Shown here: positions 34,795 through 43,124 of the stretch, piece by piece
Layout: each line of letters starts with the position of its first letter
Position numbering within the stretch: the stretch's first letter is position 1
Position numbers and translations under genes: made by a program
The notes under the pieces: generated by a model
Databases searched by the model: none
Seen by the model: the letters and a program-made list of their open reading frames with translations, nothing else
Told to the model about the DNA's origin: nothing
Source: Candidatus Sulfopaludibacter sp. SbA3
GTDB lineage: Bacteria; Pseudomonadota; Alphaproteobacteria; Caulobacterales; Hyphomonadaceae
Assembly (NCBI GenBank): GCA_945888325.1
Contig: CAMDAC010000004.1
Coordinates: forward strand, 1 to 64,000
Length of the DNA stretch: 64,000 nucleotides
Reading direction: 5' to 3'

Positions 34795-35426
34795 TATCCT
34801 TTCGTTTCGTCGAAATGTCGGATCATGCGGCCGAGTGCGGCCGGGCCGGTCTCGCCCATGTAGGGCACCATCAGGCACATCACCTGGAACACCGTCTTGT
34901 GGATGAGGGCAGGGCCGTCATGGACCTCTTTGGTCAAGGCATCGCCGGCGAGCCAGAATGTCAGTGTCGTGATGATCTGGTCGATCAGCGGCTCCCTGAG
35001 GCGCTTGTCGACGGTCAGTGGTCCAGCCTTTTCCAGATCGCTGAGGATCCGTGCAATCGTCTGGCGTTTGGCGGCAACGAGGCTGCGGAAGCGGATGGCA
35101 AGGTCCGGATAGCGGGCCAGCAGGCCGGCCAGGTCGCGGTAGAAGAAGCGGAAGTCGTAAATCTCTTCCAGCAGGATGTAGATGTAGACCCAGTTGTCCT
35201 CGATCGAGGCCAGGCCGCCCTTCGAGCCGCGCAGGATGACGCGCATCTCTTCTTCGAACCGGTCAAACAAGGCCCGGTTGATCGCGTCCTTGCCCTTGAA
35301 GTGATAGTAAAGATTACCGGGGCTGATCTCAAGCGCATTGGCAATATCGACAGACGACAGCCCGCTTTCTCCTTCCTCGTTGAAGAGAAGGAGGCTGACT
35401 TCAAGTATACGGTCCCGTGTTTTCAT
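34794..35426 (-). CDS. TetR-family regulator, PhaD-like
   Basis: 210 residues from the ATG at 35424-35426; a GTG two codons earlier is possible. The start MKTRDRILEVSLLLFNEEGE and the ISPGNLYYHFKGKDAIN helix-turn-helix closely match Pseudomonas PhaD, the TetR-like regulator of medium-chain-length PHA clusters. The C-terminal half (WVYIYILLEEIYDFRFFYRD) is the PhaD-type ligand-binding region, whose ligand in Pseudomonas is thought to be a beta-oxidation intermediate. It is divergent from phaC, with a palindrome right before its start. Confidence 0.82.
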   Translation of the reverse strand: MKTRDRILEVSLLLFNEEGESGLSSVDIANALEISPGNLYYHFKGKDAINRALFDRFEEEMRVILRGSKGGLASIEDNWVYIYILLEEIYDFRFFYRDLAGLLARYPDLAIRFRSLVAAKRQTIARILSDLEKAGPLTVDKRLREPLIDQIITTLTFWLAGDALTKEVHDGPALIHKTVFQVMCLMVPYMGETGPAALGRMIRHFDETKG

Positions 35427-35435
35427 GGCCACACG

Positions 35436-35459
35436 GTCAGTTTGACACCGAAATCTGAC
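35436..35459. promoter_or_regulatory. Candidate PhaD-type operator
   Basis: A 24-bp dyad with arms GTCAG-N-TT and AA-N-CTGAC (7 of 8 outer positions symmetric), 10 bases upstream of the regulator's start and about 125 bases upstream of phaC. Its position suits autoregulation of the TetR gene and control of the divergent phaC-phaZ genes. Confidence 0.5.
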
Positions 35460-35584
35460 TGTGAAACGAATTTTGTGAGTAAATTTACCACGGTCTTTTT
35501 GCCGGATGGCAAGGGACCTGAATTAGACCGGCCACTGGCAGGCCCCTGCCAGGAGAGACCGGCGGGCATCTGGGAGGGACTGGA

Positions 35585-37273
35585 ATGAGCACACCTAAGG
35601 ACGAAATCGCCCAGAATGCGGCGCAGAGCACAACGGCCCTTAACCCGTTGCTGGGCGGCATTAACCGGCAGGAATTGCTGGGCGCCGTGGCGATGATGCT
35701 GCGCTCGTCGGTCACCAATCCGGTGACGACCGCCAAGGCCGCCCGCAAGATTGTCAGCGAGAACACGCAGATCCTGCTCGGAAAGTCGTCGCGCGAAGCC
35801 GACAAGAAGGACCGCCGCTTCAAGGACCCGGCCTGGGAGCACAACCCCTTCTACAAGCGCGGCATGCAGGCCTTCCTTGCGACCCAGGAGCACCTCCACG
35901 AGTGGGTCAGCGAGATCAAGATGAGCGAGCTGGAGCACGCCCGCGCCAAGTTCGTGATGGGCATGATCACCGACGCCATGGCGCCGACCAACACGCTGAT
36001 CGGCAACCCCGCCGCCACCAAGCGCGTCGTCGATTCCGGCGGCCTGTCGCTGCTGAAGGGCATGAAGAACCTCTATGACGACCTGACCAAGAATGGCGGT
36101 CTGCCGTCACAGGTCGACAAGCGTCCCTTCAAGGTCGGCGAGAATCTTGCCGTCTCGAAAGGCGCCGTGGTCTGGAGGAACGAAATGCTGGAGCTGATCC
36201 AGTATGCGCCGACGACGGAGAAGGTTTACAAGACGCCGATCCTGATCATCCCGCCGCAGATCAACAAGTTCTATGCTATGGACCTGACGCCGATGACGTC
36301 GATGGTGCAGTTCCTCCTCGCCATGGAACAGCAGACCTTCGTCATCTCCTGGCGTAATCCGTCCAAGGAGCATCGCGGCTGGGGCCTGTCAGATTATATC
36401 GACAGCCTGATTCAGGCGAGCGACGTGGTCCGCAAGATCACCAAGTCGCCCAAGCTGAACGTCTCCGGCGCCTGCTCAGGCGGAATCACCACGGCGACGT
36501 TTGCGAGCCTCCTCGCCGCAGCGGGCGACAAGCGCATCAATGCGCTGACCTTCATGGTCTGTGTGCTGAATCCTCAGAAGGAAGACAGCGACATCGGCCA
36601 GATCGTCTCCGATGGCAGCCTCGAGATTGCACGGAAAATGTCAAAAGCCCGCGGCATACTGAAAGGCGATGACCTCGCCCGGATGTTTGCCTGGATGCGC
36701 CCGAACGACCTGATCTGGAACTATGTCGTCAACAACTACCTGATGGGCGAAGACCCGCCACCGTATGACGTCCTCTTCTGGAACAATGACACGACGAACC
36801 TGCCGGCGCAGCTGCACTCGGACTATCTGGACATCGCCTTGCACCAGCCCTTCGATCATCCGGGTACGGTCGACGTGGCGGGACATATGGCCGACCTGAC
36901 GAAAGTCACAGCCGATGCGTTCGTGGTGGCCGGTCTCACGGACCACATCACCCCCTGGAAAGCCTGCTACCGAACACCCGGCCTGCTCGGCTCCAAGAAT
37001 GTCGAGTTCGTGCTCTCCTCCAGCGGCCACCTGCAGTCTCTGATCAATCCGCCGGGCAACCCCAAGGCCAAGTATTTCCGCAGCACCCAGATGAAACCGA
37101 CGCCGGACGAATGGGCCGCGAGCGCCGAGGAGCACAACGGCTCCTGGTGGCCGCGCTGGGGCGAATGGTTGAAGGAACGCTCGGGTCCGCTTAAGGCGGC
37201 TCCCGCGAGTGTCGGCACTGCTGCCTTCCCGGTACTATATGCGGCCCCGGGCCGTTACGTATTCAACGACTGA
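35585..37273 (+). CDS. phaC: Polyhydroxyalkanoate synthase, class II-like
   Basis: 562 residues with GGGAGGGAC before the ATG. The catalytic triad is placed as in Pseudomonas PhaC1: Cys297 in VSGACSGGITT, Asp453 in AGLTDHITPW and His482 in SSSGHLQSLINPPGNPKA. The GACSGG box and the GHLQS sequence are class II features; class I enzymes have GYCIGG and GHIAG. WNNDTTNLPAQLH is also conserved. The enzyme joins (R)-3-hydroxyacyl-CoA units into granules; class II enzymes prefer C6-C14 units. It is followed after 10 bases by a PhaZ homologue and flanked by phaD-like and phasin genes. Class is inferred from motifs. Confidence 0.9.
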   Translation: MSTPKDEIAQNAAQSTTALNPLLGGINRQELLGAVAMMLRSSVTNPVTTAKAARKIVSENTQILLGKSSREADKKDRRFKDPAWEHNPFYKRGMQAFLATQEHLHEWVSEIKMSELEHARAKFVMGMITDAMAPTNTLIGNPAATKRVVDSGGLSLLKGMKNLYDDLTKNGGLPSQVDKRPFKVGENLAVSKGAVVWRNEMLELIQYAPTTEKVYKTPILIIPPQINKFYAMDLTPMTSMVQFLLAMEQQTFVISWRNPSKEHRGWGLSDYIDSLIQASDVVRKITKSPKLNVSGACSGGITTATFASLLAAAGDKRINALTFMVCVLNPQKEDSDIGQIVSDGSLEIARKMSKARGILKGDDLARMFAWMRPNDLIWNYVVNNYLMGEDPPPYDVLFWNNDTTNLPAQLHSDYLDIALHQPFDHPGTVDVAGHMADLTKVTADAFVVAGLTDHITPWKACYRTPGLLGSKNVEFVLSSSGHLQSLINPPGNPKAKYFRSTQMKPTPDEWAASAEEHNGSWWPRWGEWLKERSGPLKAAPASVGTAAFPVLYAAPGRYVFND

Positions 37274-37283
37274 GGACTGCCGA

Positions 37284-38123
37284 ATGGCCAGCTACAAGCG
37301 CATGCCGGAAATCACCATGCAGGACGTCGAAGGCGTCATGCTGCGGACCGCGTATTGGGAGAAGCCCGACGGCAGCGACGCGCTGCCGCTGGTCTTCTTC
37401 AACGGCATTGGCGCAAATCTCGAACTGACACTGGCGCTGGGCGACATGTTCCCGGACCGCGAGATCCTGACCTTCGACGTGCCCGGCGTGGGCCTCAGCC
37501 CGGTCACCCAGTGGCCGTACCGCCACTGGATGGCCGCGCGCTGGGCCCGCAAGCTGAGCGACCGGCTCGGCTTCGACGTGGTCGATGTCATGGGCGTCTC
37601 CTGGGGCGGGGCGCTCGCCCAGCAGTTTGCCTTCCAGTACCGCAACCGCGTCAACCGGCTGATCCTCTGCGCTACCTCGTCGGGCATGACGATGATCCCC
37701 GGCCGCCCGGCCTCGCTGTCGCGCATGGTCGATACGCGCCGCTACACCGACCCCGAATTCATGCGCGAGAATTTCGCAACCCTCTACGGTGACCTGGCGG
37801 ACGACTCCGCCGGCCGCCACATCGACGGCCTCCTGCCGCCGGACCCGAAGGGCTACATCTACCAGCTCCTCGCCTTCGCCGGCTGGTCGAGCCTGCCGTT
37901 CATCCGGTTCCTGAAGATGCCCACGCTGGTGATGATGGGCGACAAGGACACGATCGTACCGCTGGTCAACGGCCAGATCCTCAGCTGGGCCCTGCCGGAC
38001 GCGCGCCTGCACGTGGTCGAAGGCGGCGGGCACCTGTTCCTGGTGACGCGCGCCGCCGAGACGGCCAATGTGATCAACGGCTTCCTCCGCGACCCAGCGC
38101 TGCGCGCGGCGAAAGCGGCCTAG
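37284..38123 (+). CDS. phaZ: Intracellular medium-chain-length PHA depolymerase
   Basis: 279 residues from the ATG at 37284, 10 bases after phaC. It shares FNGIGANLEL, LTFDVPGVGLS, the lipase box GVSWGGALAQQFA (Ser106) and GGGHLFLVTRA (His) with Pseudomonas PhaZ; the acid is probably in MMGDKDTIVPL. It releases 3-hydroxyacids from stored PHA inside the cell. The phaC-phaZ pair is the core of the Pseudomonas medium-chain-length PHA operon. Its stop shares CTAG with that of the convergent acyl synthetase gene. Confidence 0.88.
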   Translation: MASYKRMPEITMQDVEGVMLRTAYWEKPDGSDALPLVFFNGIGANLELTLALGDMFPDREILTFDVPGVGLSPVTQWPYRHWMAARWARKLSDRLGFDVVDVMGVSWGGALAQQFAFQYRNRVNRLILCATSSGMTMIPGRPASLSRMVDTRRYTDPEFMRENFATLYGDLADDSAGRHIDGLLPPDPKGYIYQLLAFAGWSSLPFIRFLKMPTLVMMGDKDTIVPLVNGQILSWALPDARLHVVEGGGHLFLVTRAAETANVINGFLRDPALRAAKAA

Positions 38124-39706
38124 TCGCTCATCAGGCGCTCGGCCTGCATGCGGACTGCGCCGTAATCGACCTTGCCGGTGCCCAGCACCGGTATCTGGCC
38201 TACCTTGAACACCCGTCTGGGTACGGAAATTTCCGGCACGCCGTGGCTTTGCGCCCAGGTGAGGATGGGGCCGCGTGACGCTTCCGGCGCCTCGCTAAGC
38301 AGCACGACCTGCTCGCCCTTCTTCGGGTCAGGCAGGGTGACCGCCGCGTGCATGTGATCCGGCCAGACGGCTGCGGCGCAGTTCTCCACCACCGCCAGCG
38401 ACACCATCTCACCGCCAATCTTGGCAAAGCGCTTCACCCGGCCAAGGATCTTGATGAACCCTTCGGCATCGATGTCGACGATATCACCTGTATCATGCCA
38501 GCCATCGTACAGCTTCTCGATGACACCGGGATTGGACGGGCGCAGATAGCCCATCATGATATTCGGGCCGCGGATGTGCAGGCGCCCGCCTTCCGGCATG
38601 CCCTCCACCGGCACCAGCTTCGAGTCCATCCCCGCCATCAGGCGGCCGACCGTACCCGGACGGTTGTTCTCCCACTGGTTCGCCGCGACCACGGGCGAGG
38701 CCTCCGTCGCGCCATAGCCCTCGAGAATCTCGATATTGAACTTGCGCCGCACATAGTCGCGGGTCTCGTCCTTCACCCGCTCCGCGCCGCACACGGCGAG
38801 GCGGATCGAATCCATGTCGCCATCCGCGCCGGTGCGAGCGTATTGCGAGATGAACGTGTCGGTGGCCAGCAGGATCGTCGCGCCGCTCTCGCGGATGCGC
38901 CGGACGATTTCCTTCGGTTGAAGCGGGGAGGGGTGGAAGATCACCTTGATGCCGGCGATCAGTGGTAGCAGCGCGCCGACCGTCAGGCCGAAGCAGTGGA
39001 ACGTCGGCAGCGGATTGAACACGATGTCCGTATCCGGACTAAGCCCGATATGCGCGCGCACTTGTTCGACGTTTGCCATGACGTTCTCATGGCTGAGCAC
39101 CACGCCTTTCGGCTCGCCCTCCGTGCCCGAGGTGAACAGGATCACGCCGGGCTGCTTGTGGCTGAGCGCGGCGCCGACAAAGGTCGGCAGCATCGGCCCG
39201 GCGATTGCAGAGAGCTTGTCGCCGATCGACAGTTTTTCCCGGACGTCTTCCAGGTAGATGATTTCGACCGATTTCGAGAGTTCGGAGATCAGGTCTTCCA
39301 GCCCGCCGAGTTCGACAAATTTGTGCGCCGTGATCAGCCGCTTCACCTTCGCCGCGCGCATCGCCGCCTTGAGGTTCTTCGACCCGGCCGTGAAGTTCAG
39401 CATCGCCGGCACGCGGCCATAGGCCGTCAGCGCGAAAAAGCCGATCACCGCGCCAGCCCCGGTCGGCAGCATCACGCCGACTGATTCGCCCCGCTTCGTA
39501 CCCTTCTTGAGGGCCGAGCCGAGACCGAAGACCGCCCGGATGATTTCCCTATAGGTGAGGATGCGCTCATCCCCGTCGACGAGGATGGGCTTGTCCGGAC
39601 CGAATTCCCGCGCGGCGCGCAGGAGGCCGGTAAACAGGTTGGAGCGGGTGCGTTCTGGCCGATAGACCAGTGGAGCCGGCACAAGCGGCTGGAGCGATTG
39701 CTGCAT
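38120..39706 (-). CDS. AMP-dependent acyl synthetase (acyl-ACP/acyl-CoA synthetase, Aas-type)
   Basis: 528 residues if started at the ATG read from 39704-39706; the frame continues to an ATG at 39769. The adenylation motifs are FTSGTEGEPKGVVLSHEN (P-loop), EGYGATEASPV and YDGWHDTGDIVDID, with GRVKRFAKIGGEMVSL and the C-terminal TGKVDYG lysine. The TFHCFGLTVGALLPL and PGTVGRLMAGM stretches resemble the ligase half of Aas (acyl-ACP synthetase). It activates fatty acids with ATP. Next to phaC-phaZ it may recycle acids freed by PhaZ or feed PHA synthesis, much as AlkK does for alkanoates (inference). Confidence 0.85.
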   Translation of the reverse strand: MQQSLQPLVPAPLVYRPERTRSNLFTGLLRAAREFGPDKPILVDGDERILTYREIIRAVFGLGSALKKGTKRGESVGVMLPTGAGAVIGFFALTAYGRVPAMLNFTAGSKNLKAAMRAAKVKRLITAHKFVELGGLEDLISELSKSVEIIYLEDVREKLSIGDKLSAIAGPMLPTFVGAALSHKQPGVILFTSGTEGEPKGVVLSHENVMANVEQVRAHIGLSPDTDIVFNPLPTFHCFGLTVGALLPLIAGIKVIFHPSPLQPKEIVRRIRESGATILLATDTFISQYARTGADGDMDSIRLAVCGAERVKDETRDYVRRKFNIEILEGYGATEASPVVAANQWENNRPGTVGRLMAGMDSKLVPVEGMPEGGRLHIRGPNIMMGYLRPSNPGVIEKLYDGWHDTGDIVDIDAEGFIKILGRVKRFAKIGGEMVSLAVVENCAAAVWPDHMHAAVTLPDPKKGEQVVLLSEAPEASRGPILTWAQSHGVPEISVPRRVFKVGQIPVLGTGKVDYGAVRMQAERLMSD

Positions 39707-39857
39707 CGGGTAGGGCCCTGACTCGTTTCGTCCCGTTGTTTTGTGTAACATTCTGTCATCTAGCGTCATGCAAGCAAGCGATATTGCAAGTCTGCATATG
39801 CAGCCTGCGCTATGTCACGCTTGCTGAATCGCGCGCCGGGCGCCATTTTAGGTGCCA

Positions 39858-40826
39858 ATGGCAAACCTCATCGACCTGAAATCCAACCCGCCCCGCCCGC
39901 GCCACCCCGAGAAACAGGGCCGGCCGGATACACCTTTGATGCGAAAACCCGACTGGATTCGCGTCAAGGCACCCACATCACAGGGCTATGCCGACACGCG
40001 CGCCATCGTGAAGTCGAAGGGCCTGGTCACCGTCTGCGAGGAAGCCGGCTGCCCCAACATCGGCGAATGCTGGGACAAGAAGCACGCGACGATGATGATT
40101 CTCGGCGACGTGTGCACCCGCGCCTGCTCGTTCTGCAACGTCGCGACGGGCAAGCCCAAACCGGGCGTTGACAGCGACGAGCCCCGCCGTGTGGGCGAGG
40201 CCGTGGCCGAGATGGGCCTCAGCCATGTCGTCATCACCTCGGTGGACCGCGACGACCTTGAAGATGGCGGCGCGATGCACTTCGTCCACACGATCCAGTC
40301 GATCCGCGAGCGGGCTCCCGGCGCCACCATCGAAATCCTGACGCCGGACTTCCTGCGCAAGGATGGCTGGGAGAACCGCGTCATCGACGCGAAGCCGGAC
40401 GTGTTCAACCACAACCTCGAAACCGTTCCGCGGCTTTACCTGACGATCCGTCCGGGTGCGCGCTATTTCCATTCCCTCCGCCTGCTGCAGAAAGTTAAGG
40501 ACCGCGACCCGTCGCAGTTCACGAAGTCCGGCCTGATGGTCGGCCTCGGCGAGACGAAGGAAGAAGTCATGCAGGTGATGGACGACATGCGCTCTGCCGG
40601 TGTCGACTTCATCACCATCGGCCAATACCTGCAGCCGACCCGCAAGCACGCCGCCATCGACCGCTTCGTTACACCGGATGAATTCCGGTCGTATGAAGAG
40701 ATCGCGCGCTCGAAGGGTTTCCTCATGGTCTCCGCCAGCCCGCTGACGCGCTCCAGCCACCATGCCGGTGAAGACTTTGCGAAGTTGCGTGCGGCGCGCG
40801 AAGCGCAGCTCGCGGCGCGCAAGTAG
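39858..40826 (+). CDS. lipA: Lipoyl synthase
   Basis: 322 residues from ATG 39858 (GTG at 39852 is possible). Two iron-sulfur sites are seen: the auxiliary cluster in [12 protein letters not shown] and the radical-SAM CxxxCxxC in [10 protein letters not shown]. The C-terminal end [14 protein letters not shown] contains the conserved Arg-Ser-Ser that ligates the auxiliary cluster. LipA inserts two sulfurs into octanoyl groups on E2 and H proteins. A COQ10-like gene follows after 3 bases, a pairing common in alphaproteobacteria. Confidence 0.95.
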   Translation: MANLIDLKSNPPRPRHPEKQGRPDTPLMRKPDWIRVKAPTSQGYADTRAIVKSKGLVTVCEEAGCPNIGECWDKKHATMMILGDVCTRACSFCNVATGKPKPGVDSDEPRRVGEAVAEMGLSHVVITSVDRDDLEDGGAMHFVHTIQSIRERAPGATIEILTPDFLRKDGWENRVIDAKPDVFNHNLETVPRLYLTIRPGARYFHSLRLLQKVKDRDPSQFTKSGLMVGLGETKEEVMQVMDDMRSAGVDFITIGQYLQPTRKHAAIDRFVTPDEFRSYEEIARSKGFLMVSASPLTRSSHHAGEDFAKLRAAREAQLAARK

Positions 40827-40829
40827 GGC

Positions 40830-41303
40830 ATGCCGCGTTTCTCGAAATCCATCCGCGTGCCCTATGGCCCGGCGGACTGTTTCCAGCTGGTGTCCGACAT
40901 CGCGAAGTATCCGGACTTCATCCGCTGGATCACGGCGATGCGCGTCTCCGGTCAGCGTGACGTCCAGCCGGGCGTGACCGAGTGCCAGGGCGAAGCGATG
41001 GTCGGCTTCAAGGGCTTCACCGAACGCTTCACCACGCAGGTCGTGGCGGACGAGCCGGCGAAACGCGTGACGGCTTCCCTGGTGCGCGGCCCTTTCCGGA
41101 AGCTCTTCGCTGAATGGCGCATCTTTGAAACGGTTGGCGGCGCGGCCGACATCACGCTCGAGATCGACTACGAGTTCCGCAACCCGGTGATCGGCTTCCT
41201 CGCCGCGGCCAACCATGACCTTGCGACGGATCGCATCCTGAACGCGTTTCTGGTTGAAGCGCAGAAACGCTTCAGTGTGCCTACCGCATCTGCGCCTGAA
41301 TGA
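40830..41303 (+). CDS. COQ10/RatA-like START-domain protein
   Basis: 157 residues. A polyketide cyclase/START fold with the typical pattern VPYGPADCFQLVSDIAKYPD near residue 10, ECQGEAMVGFKGFTERFTTQ, and a final amphipathic helix. Alphaproteobacterial members are likened to mitochondrial COQ10, which binds ubiquinone for respiration; RatA, the E. coli relative, was described as a ribosome-associated toxin. The COQ10 role is more likely here. Its end overlaps the convergent cinA-like gene by 23 bases. Confidence 0.87.
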   Translation: MPRFSKSIRVPYGPADCFQLVSDIAKYPDFIRWITAMRVSGQRDVQPGVTECQGEAMVGFKGFTERFTTQVVADEPAKRVTASLVRGPFRKLFAEWRIFETVGGAADITLEIDYEFRNPVIGFLAAANHDLATDRILNAFLVEAQKRFSVPTASAPE

Positions 41304-41772
41304 GGTTCAGCGCCGACTCGACCGCCGCCATCCGGATCGCGTCGCGGCTGATCTCGCCGAGTTGAAGATGCTCGTGGATGATCGCCCGGTTTTCGCGCGC
41401 GCAGGCGATGTGTACGGTGCCGACCGGTTTCATCTTGGTGCCGCCGCCGGGGCCTGCGACGCCGGTGATGCCCACGGAGATGTTGGCGCGGCTGTTGGTG
41501 AGCGCGCCTTCGGCCATCATCCGCGCGACCGGTTCGGACACCGCGCCATAGTCGGCCAGTGAATCTCCCGGCACGCCCAGCATCTCTTCCTTCGCGCGGT
41601 TGGAATAGGTGACGAAGCCGCGTTCGAACACGCTGGAAGAACCCGGGATTTCGGTGAACAGGGCGGCGAGCAGGCCGCCGGTGCAGCTTTCGGCGGTCGC
41701 GATCTTCAGGCGCGCCTGTTCGGCGTCGTCGAGGATCAGCATGGCGAGATTACGCAGGCGTTCTGGAAACAT
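41281..41772 (-). CDS. CinA C-terminal domain protein, nicotinamide-nucleotide amidase (PncC-type)
   Basis: 163 residues, the length of a stand-alone PncC. TAESCTGGLLAALFTEIPGS (residues 25-44) and GITGVAGPGGGTKMKPVGTV (residues 99-118) are the family signatures. PncC deamidates NMN to NaMN in pyridine nucleotide recycling. Expressed from the minus strand 20 bases after an enoyl-CoA hydratase gene, so possibly co-transcribed with it. Confidence 0.92.
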   Translation of the reverse strand: MFPERLRNLAMLILDDAEQARLKIATAESCTGGLLAALFTEIPGSSSVFERGFVTYSNRAKEEMLGVPGDSLADYGAVSEPVARMMAEGALTNSRANISVGITGVAGPGGGTKMKPVGTVHIACARENRAIIHEHLQLGEISRDAIRMAAVESALNLIQAQMR

Positions 41773-41792
41773 GGTGCTTACCTACAGGCCGA

Positions 41793-42578
41793 TCAGCGGC
41801 CCGTGAAGACCGGATCGCGCTTCTCGATGAAGGCGGCGGCGCTTTCCTTCGCGTCTTCGGTCTGCATCAGCTTGCGGATCTCGGTGATCGCCCACTTGCC
41901 GGTATCGCGCCAGTCGGGGTCGAGCGTGCGGCGAAGGCCTGCCTTCAGCGCCTTCACGGCCTGGGGCGGATTGGCGGCGATCTTCTCGGCGATGGCGAGC
42001 GCGGTCGGCAGCAGGTCCGCCTGTGGTACCACGCGGCTGACGAGGCCGATCTCTTTCGCTTCGGCGGCGTCGATGATGTCGCCGGTGAAAAGCAGCTCGC
42101 TCGCCTTCTCGCGGCCGACGAGTTGGGCGAGCCGGCCCAGTCCCGGCGCGTCGCAGCATAGACCGCGCTTGACGAAGATCTCGCCCCACTTCGCCGTGTC
42201 GGCCATCACGCGGATGTCCGCCATGATCGACAGTTCCGCGCCCCAGCCTAGGGCGAAGCCGTTGATCGCGGCGATGACCGGAATGTCCGTATGCAGAAGG
42301 GCGTCCGCCGCTGGGGTCAGCCCGCTGGTATCCTTGGCTTTCGCGGCGCGCTCGGGTGTCACCGGCGCGCCCTTGGAGAGGATCTTCTTCACGTCATCGC
42401 CGGAACAGAAGGCCCGCGTGCCCGAACCCGTGATGACGATCACCCGGGCCTCCGAAGTGCGCACGGCATTTTCCAGCGCATCGTAAAGATCATAGTCGAG
42501 CGAGTTCATCGCCTCGGGCCGGTTCAGCGTCAGGACGGTGACATGGCCCCGATGCTCGGTCAGCAGGATGTCGGACAT
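41793..42578 (-). CDS. Enoyl-CoA hydratase/isomerase-family protein
   Basis: 261 residues. The crotonase oxyanion-hole segments are present: RAFCSGDDVKKIL near residue 57 and NGFALGWGAELSIMADIRVM near 108. One catalytic glutamate can be placed in AKWGEIFVKRGL; the usual second-Glu region (CCDAPGLGRLAQLVG) is divergent, so the exact reaction is uncertain. Possible roles are fatty-acid beta-oxidation or CoA-linked degradation. It lies between cinA and repeat copy B. Confidence 0.82.
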   Translation of the reverse strand: MSDILLTEHRGHVTVLTLNRPEAMNSLDYDLYDALENAVRTSEARVIVITGSGTRAFCSGDDVKKILSKGAPVTPERAAKAKDTSGLTPAADALLHTDIPVIAAINGFALGWGAELSIMADIRVMADTAKWGEIFVKRGLCCDAPGLGRLAQLVGREKASELLFTGDIIDAAEAKEIGLVSRVVPQADLLPTALAIAEKIAANPPQAVKALKAGLRRTLDPDWRDTGKWAITEIRKLMQTEDAKESAAAFIEKRDPVFTGR

Positions 42579-42724
42579 GGCGTTTCTCCCCGATTTGTTT
42601 TCACGGAAGCTGTCATGAAGGCGGGCTGTTGAAAATCATGCCCTTGGGGCAGGTTCCTTCTGTTGGCTCAGTCCTGCACCTGCATGAAATGGATATTGAG
42701 GGTTTTGAGGGCTTTTTTTCGGGG

Positions 42725-43115
42725 GTCCGTGGGCGGAGGTGTTGCGCAAGGTTGAGGGGGGGGATTTCATAACGGCTTGGCGGGTATGGGATTTGTTTTG
42801 CGGACGGGGTGTTTCCTGTAGGCGCAAGTTCTCTTTGTTCGCTCACAGACGGCCTCAACCCGTTGCAGGCTTTGCATCCCTGATGTCGATTCACTCTCAC
42901 GACGTCTCATTTTTTATCACTTGGTATCGATCGGCTATCGTTTTCTCTCGGGGTGTCGGATTTCGGCCTGCGGCCTCTATCCGACCTACGGTGTGCGGGG
43001 TGAGACGGAGTATAACCCCGCGCGGAGGGGTGTGGCGCAAGTTTTACGGAGGAATCTTGCAGGCGCTTGGCGCGCCTGGAGATTTTGTTTCCGGAGCGGC
43101 GGTTTTTGTTGCGCA
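42725..43115. repeat. Dispersed intergenic repeat, copy B
   Basis: The partner of copy A (18905-19300), same orientation. Shared blocks include GCGGAGGTGTTGCGCAAGG (42733-42751), GTTGCAGGCTTTGCAT, CATTTTTTATCACTTGGTAT, TCTCTCGGGG, the hairpin TCGGAT-N3-GGCC-N3-GGCC-N3-ATCCGA (42956-42984) and CGGAGGGGTGTGGCGCAAG. The whole 42579-43124 gap has no recognisable gene. The unit lies between the enoyl-CoA hydratase start and the ispDF stop, so it is not limited to convergent gaps. Confidence 0.8.
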
Positions 43116-43124
43116 GGCCAAGTG

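Noticed and set aside
42613-42900. A 95-codon minus-strand ORF in repeat copy B
   Set aside because: It is in a different frame from the peptide shared with copy A and has no counterpart there; treated as part of the repeat.
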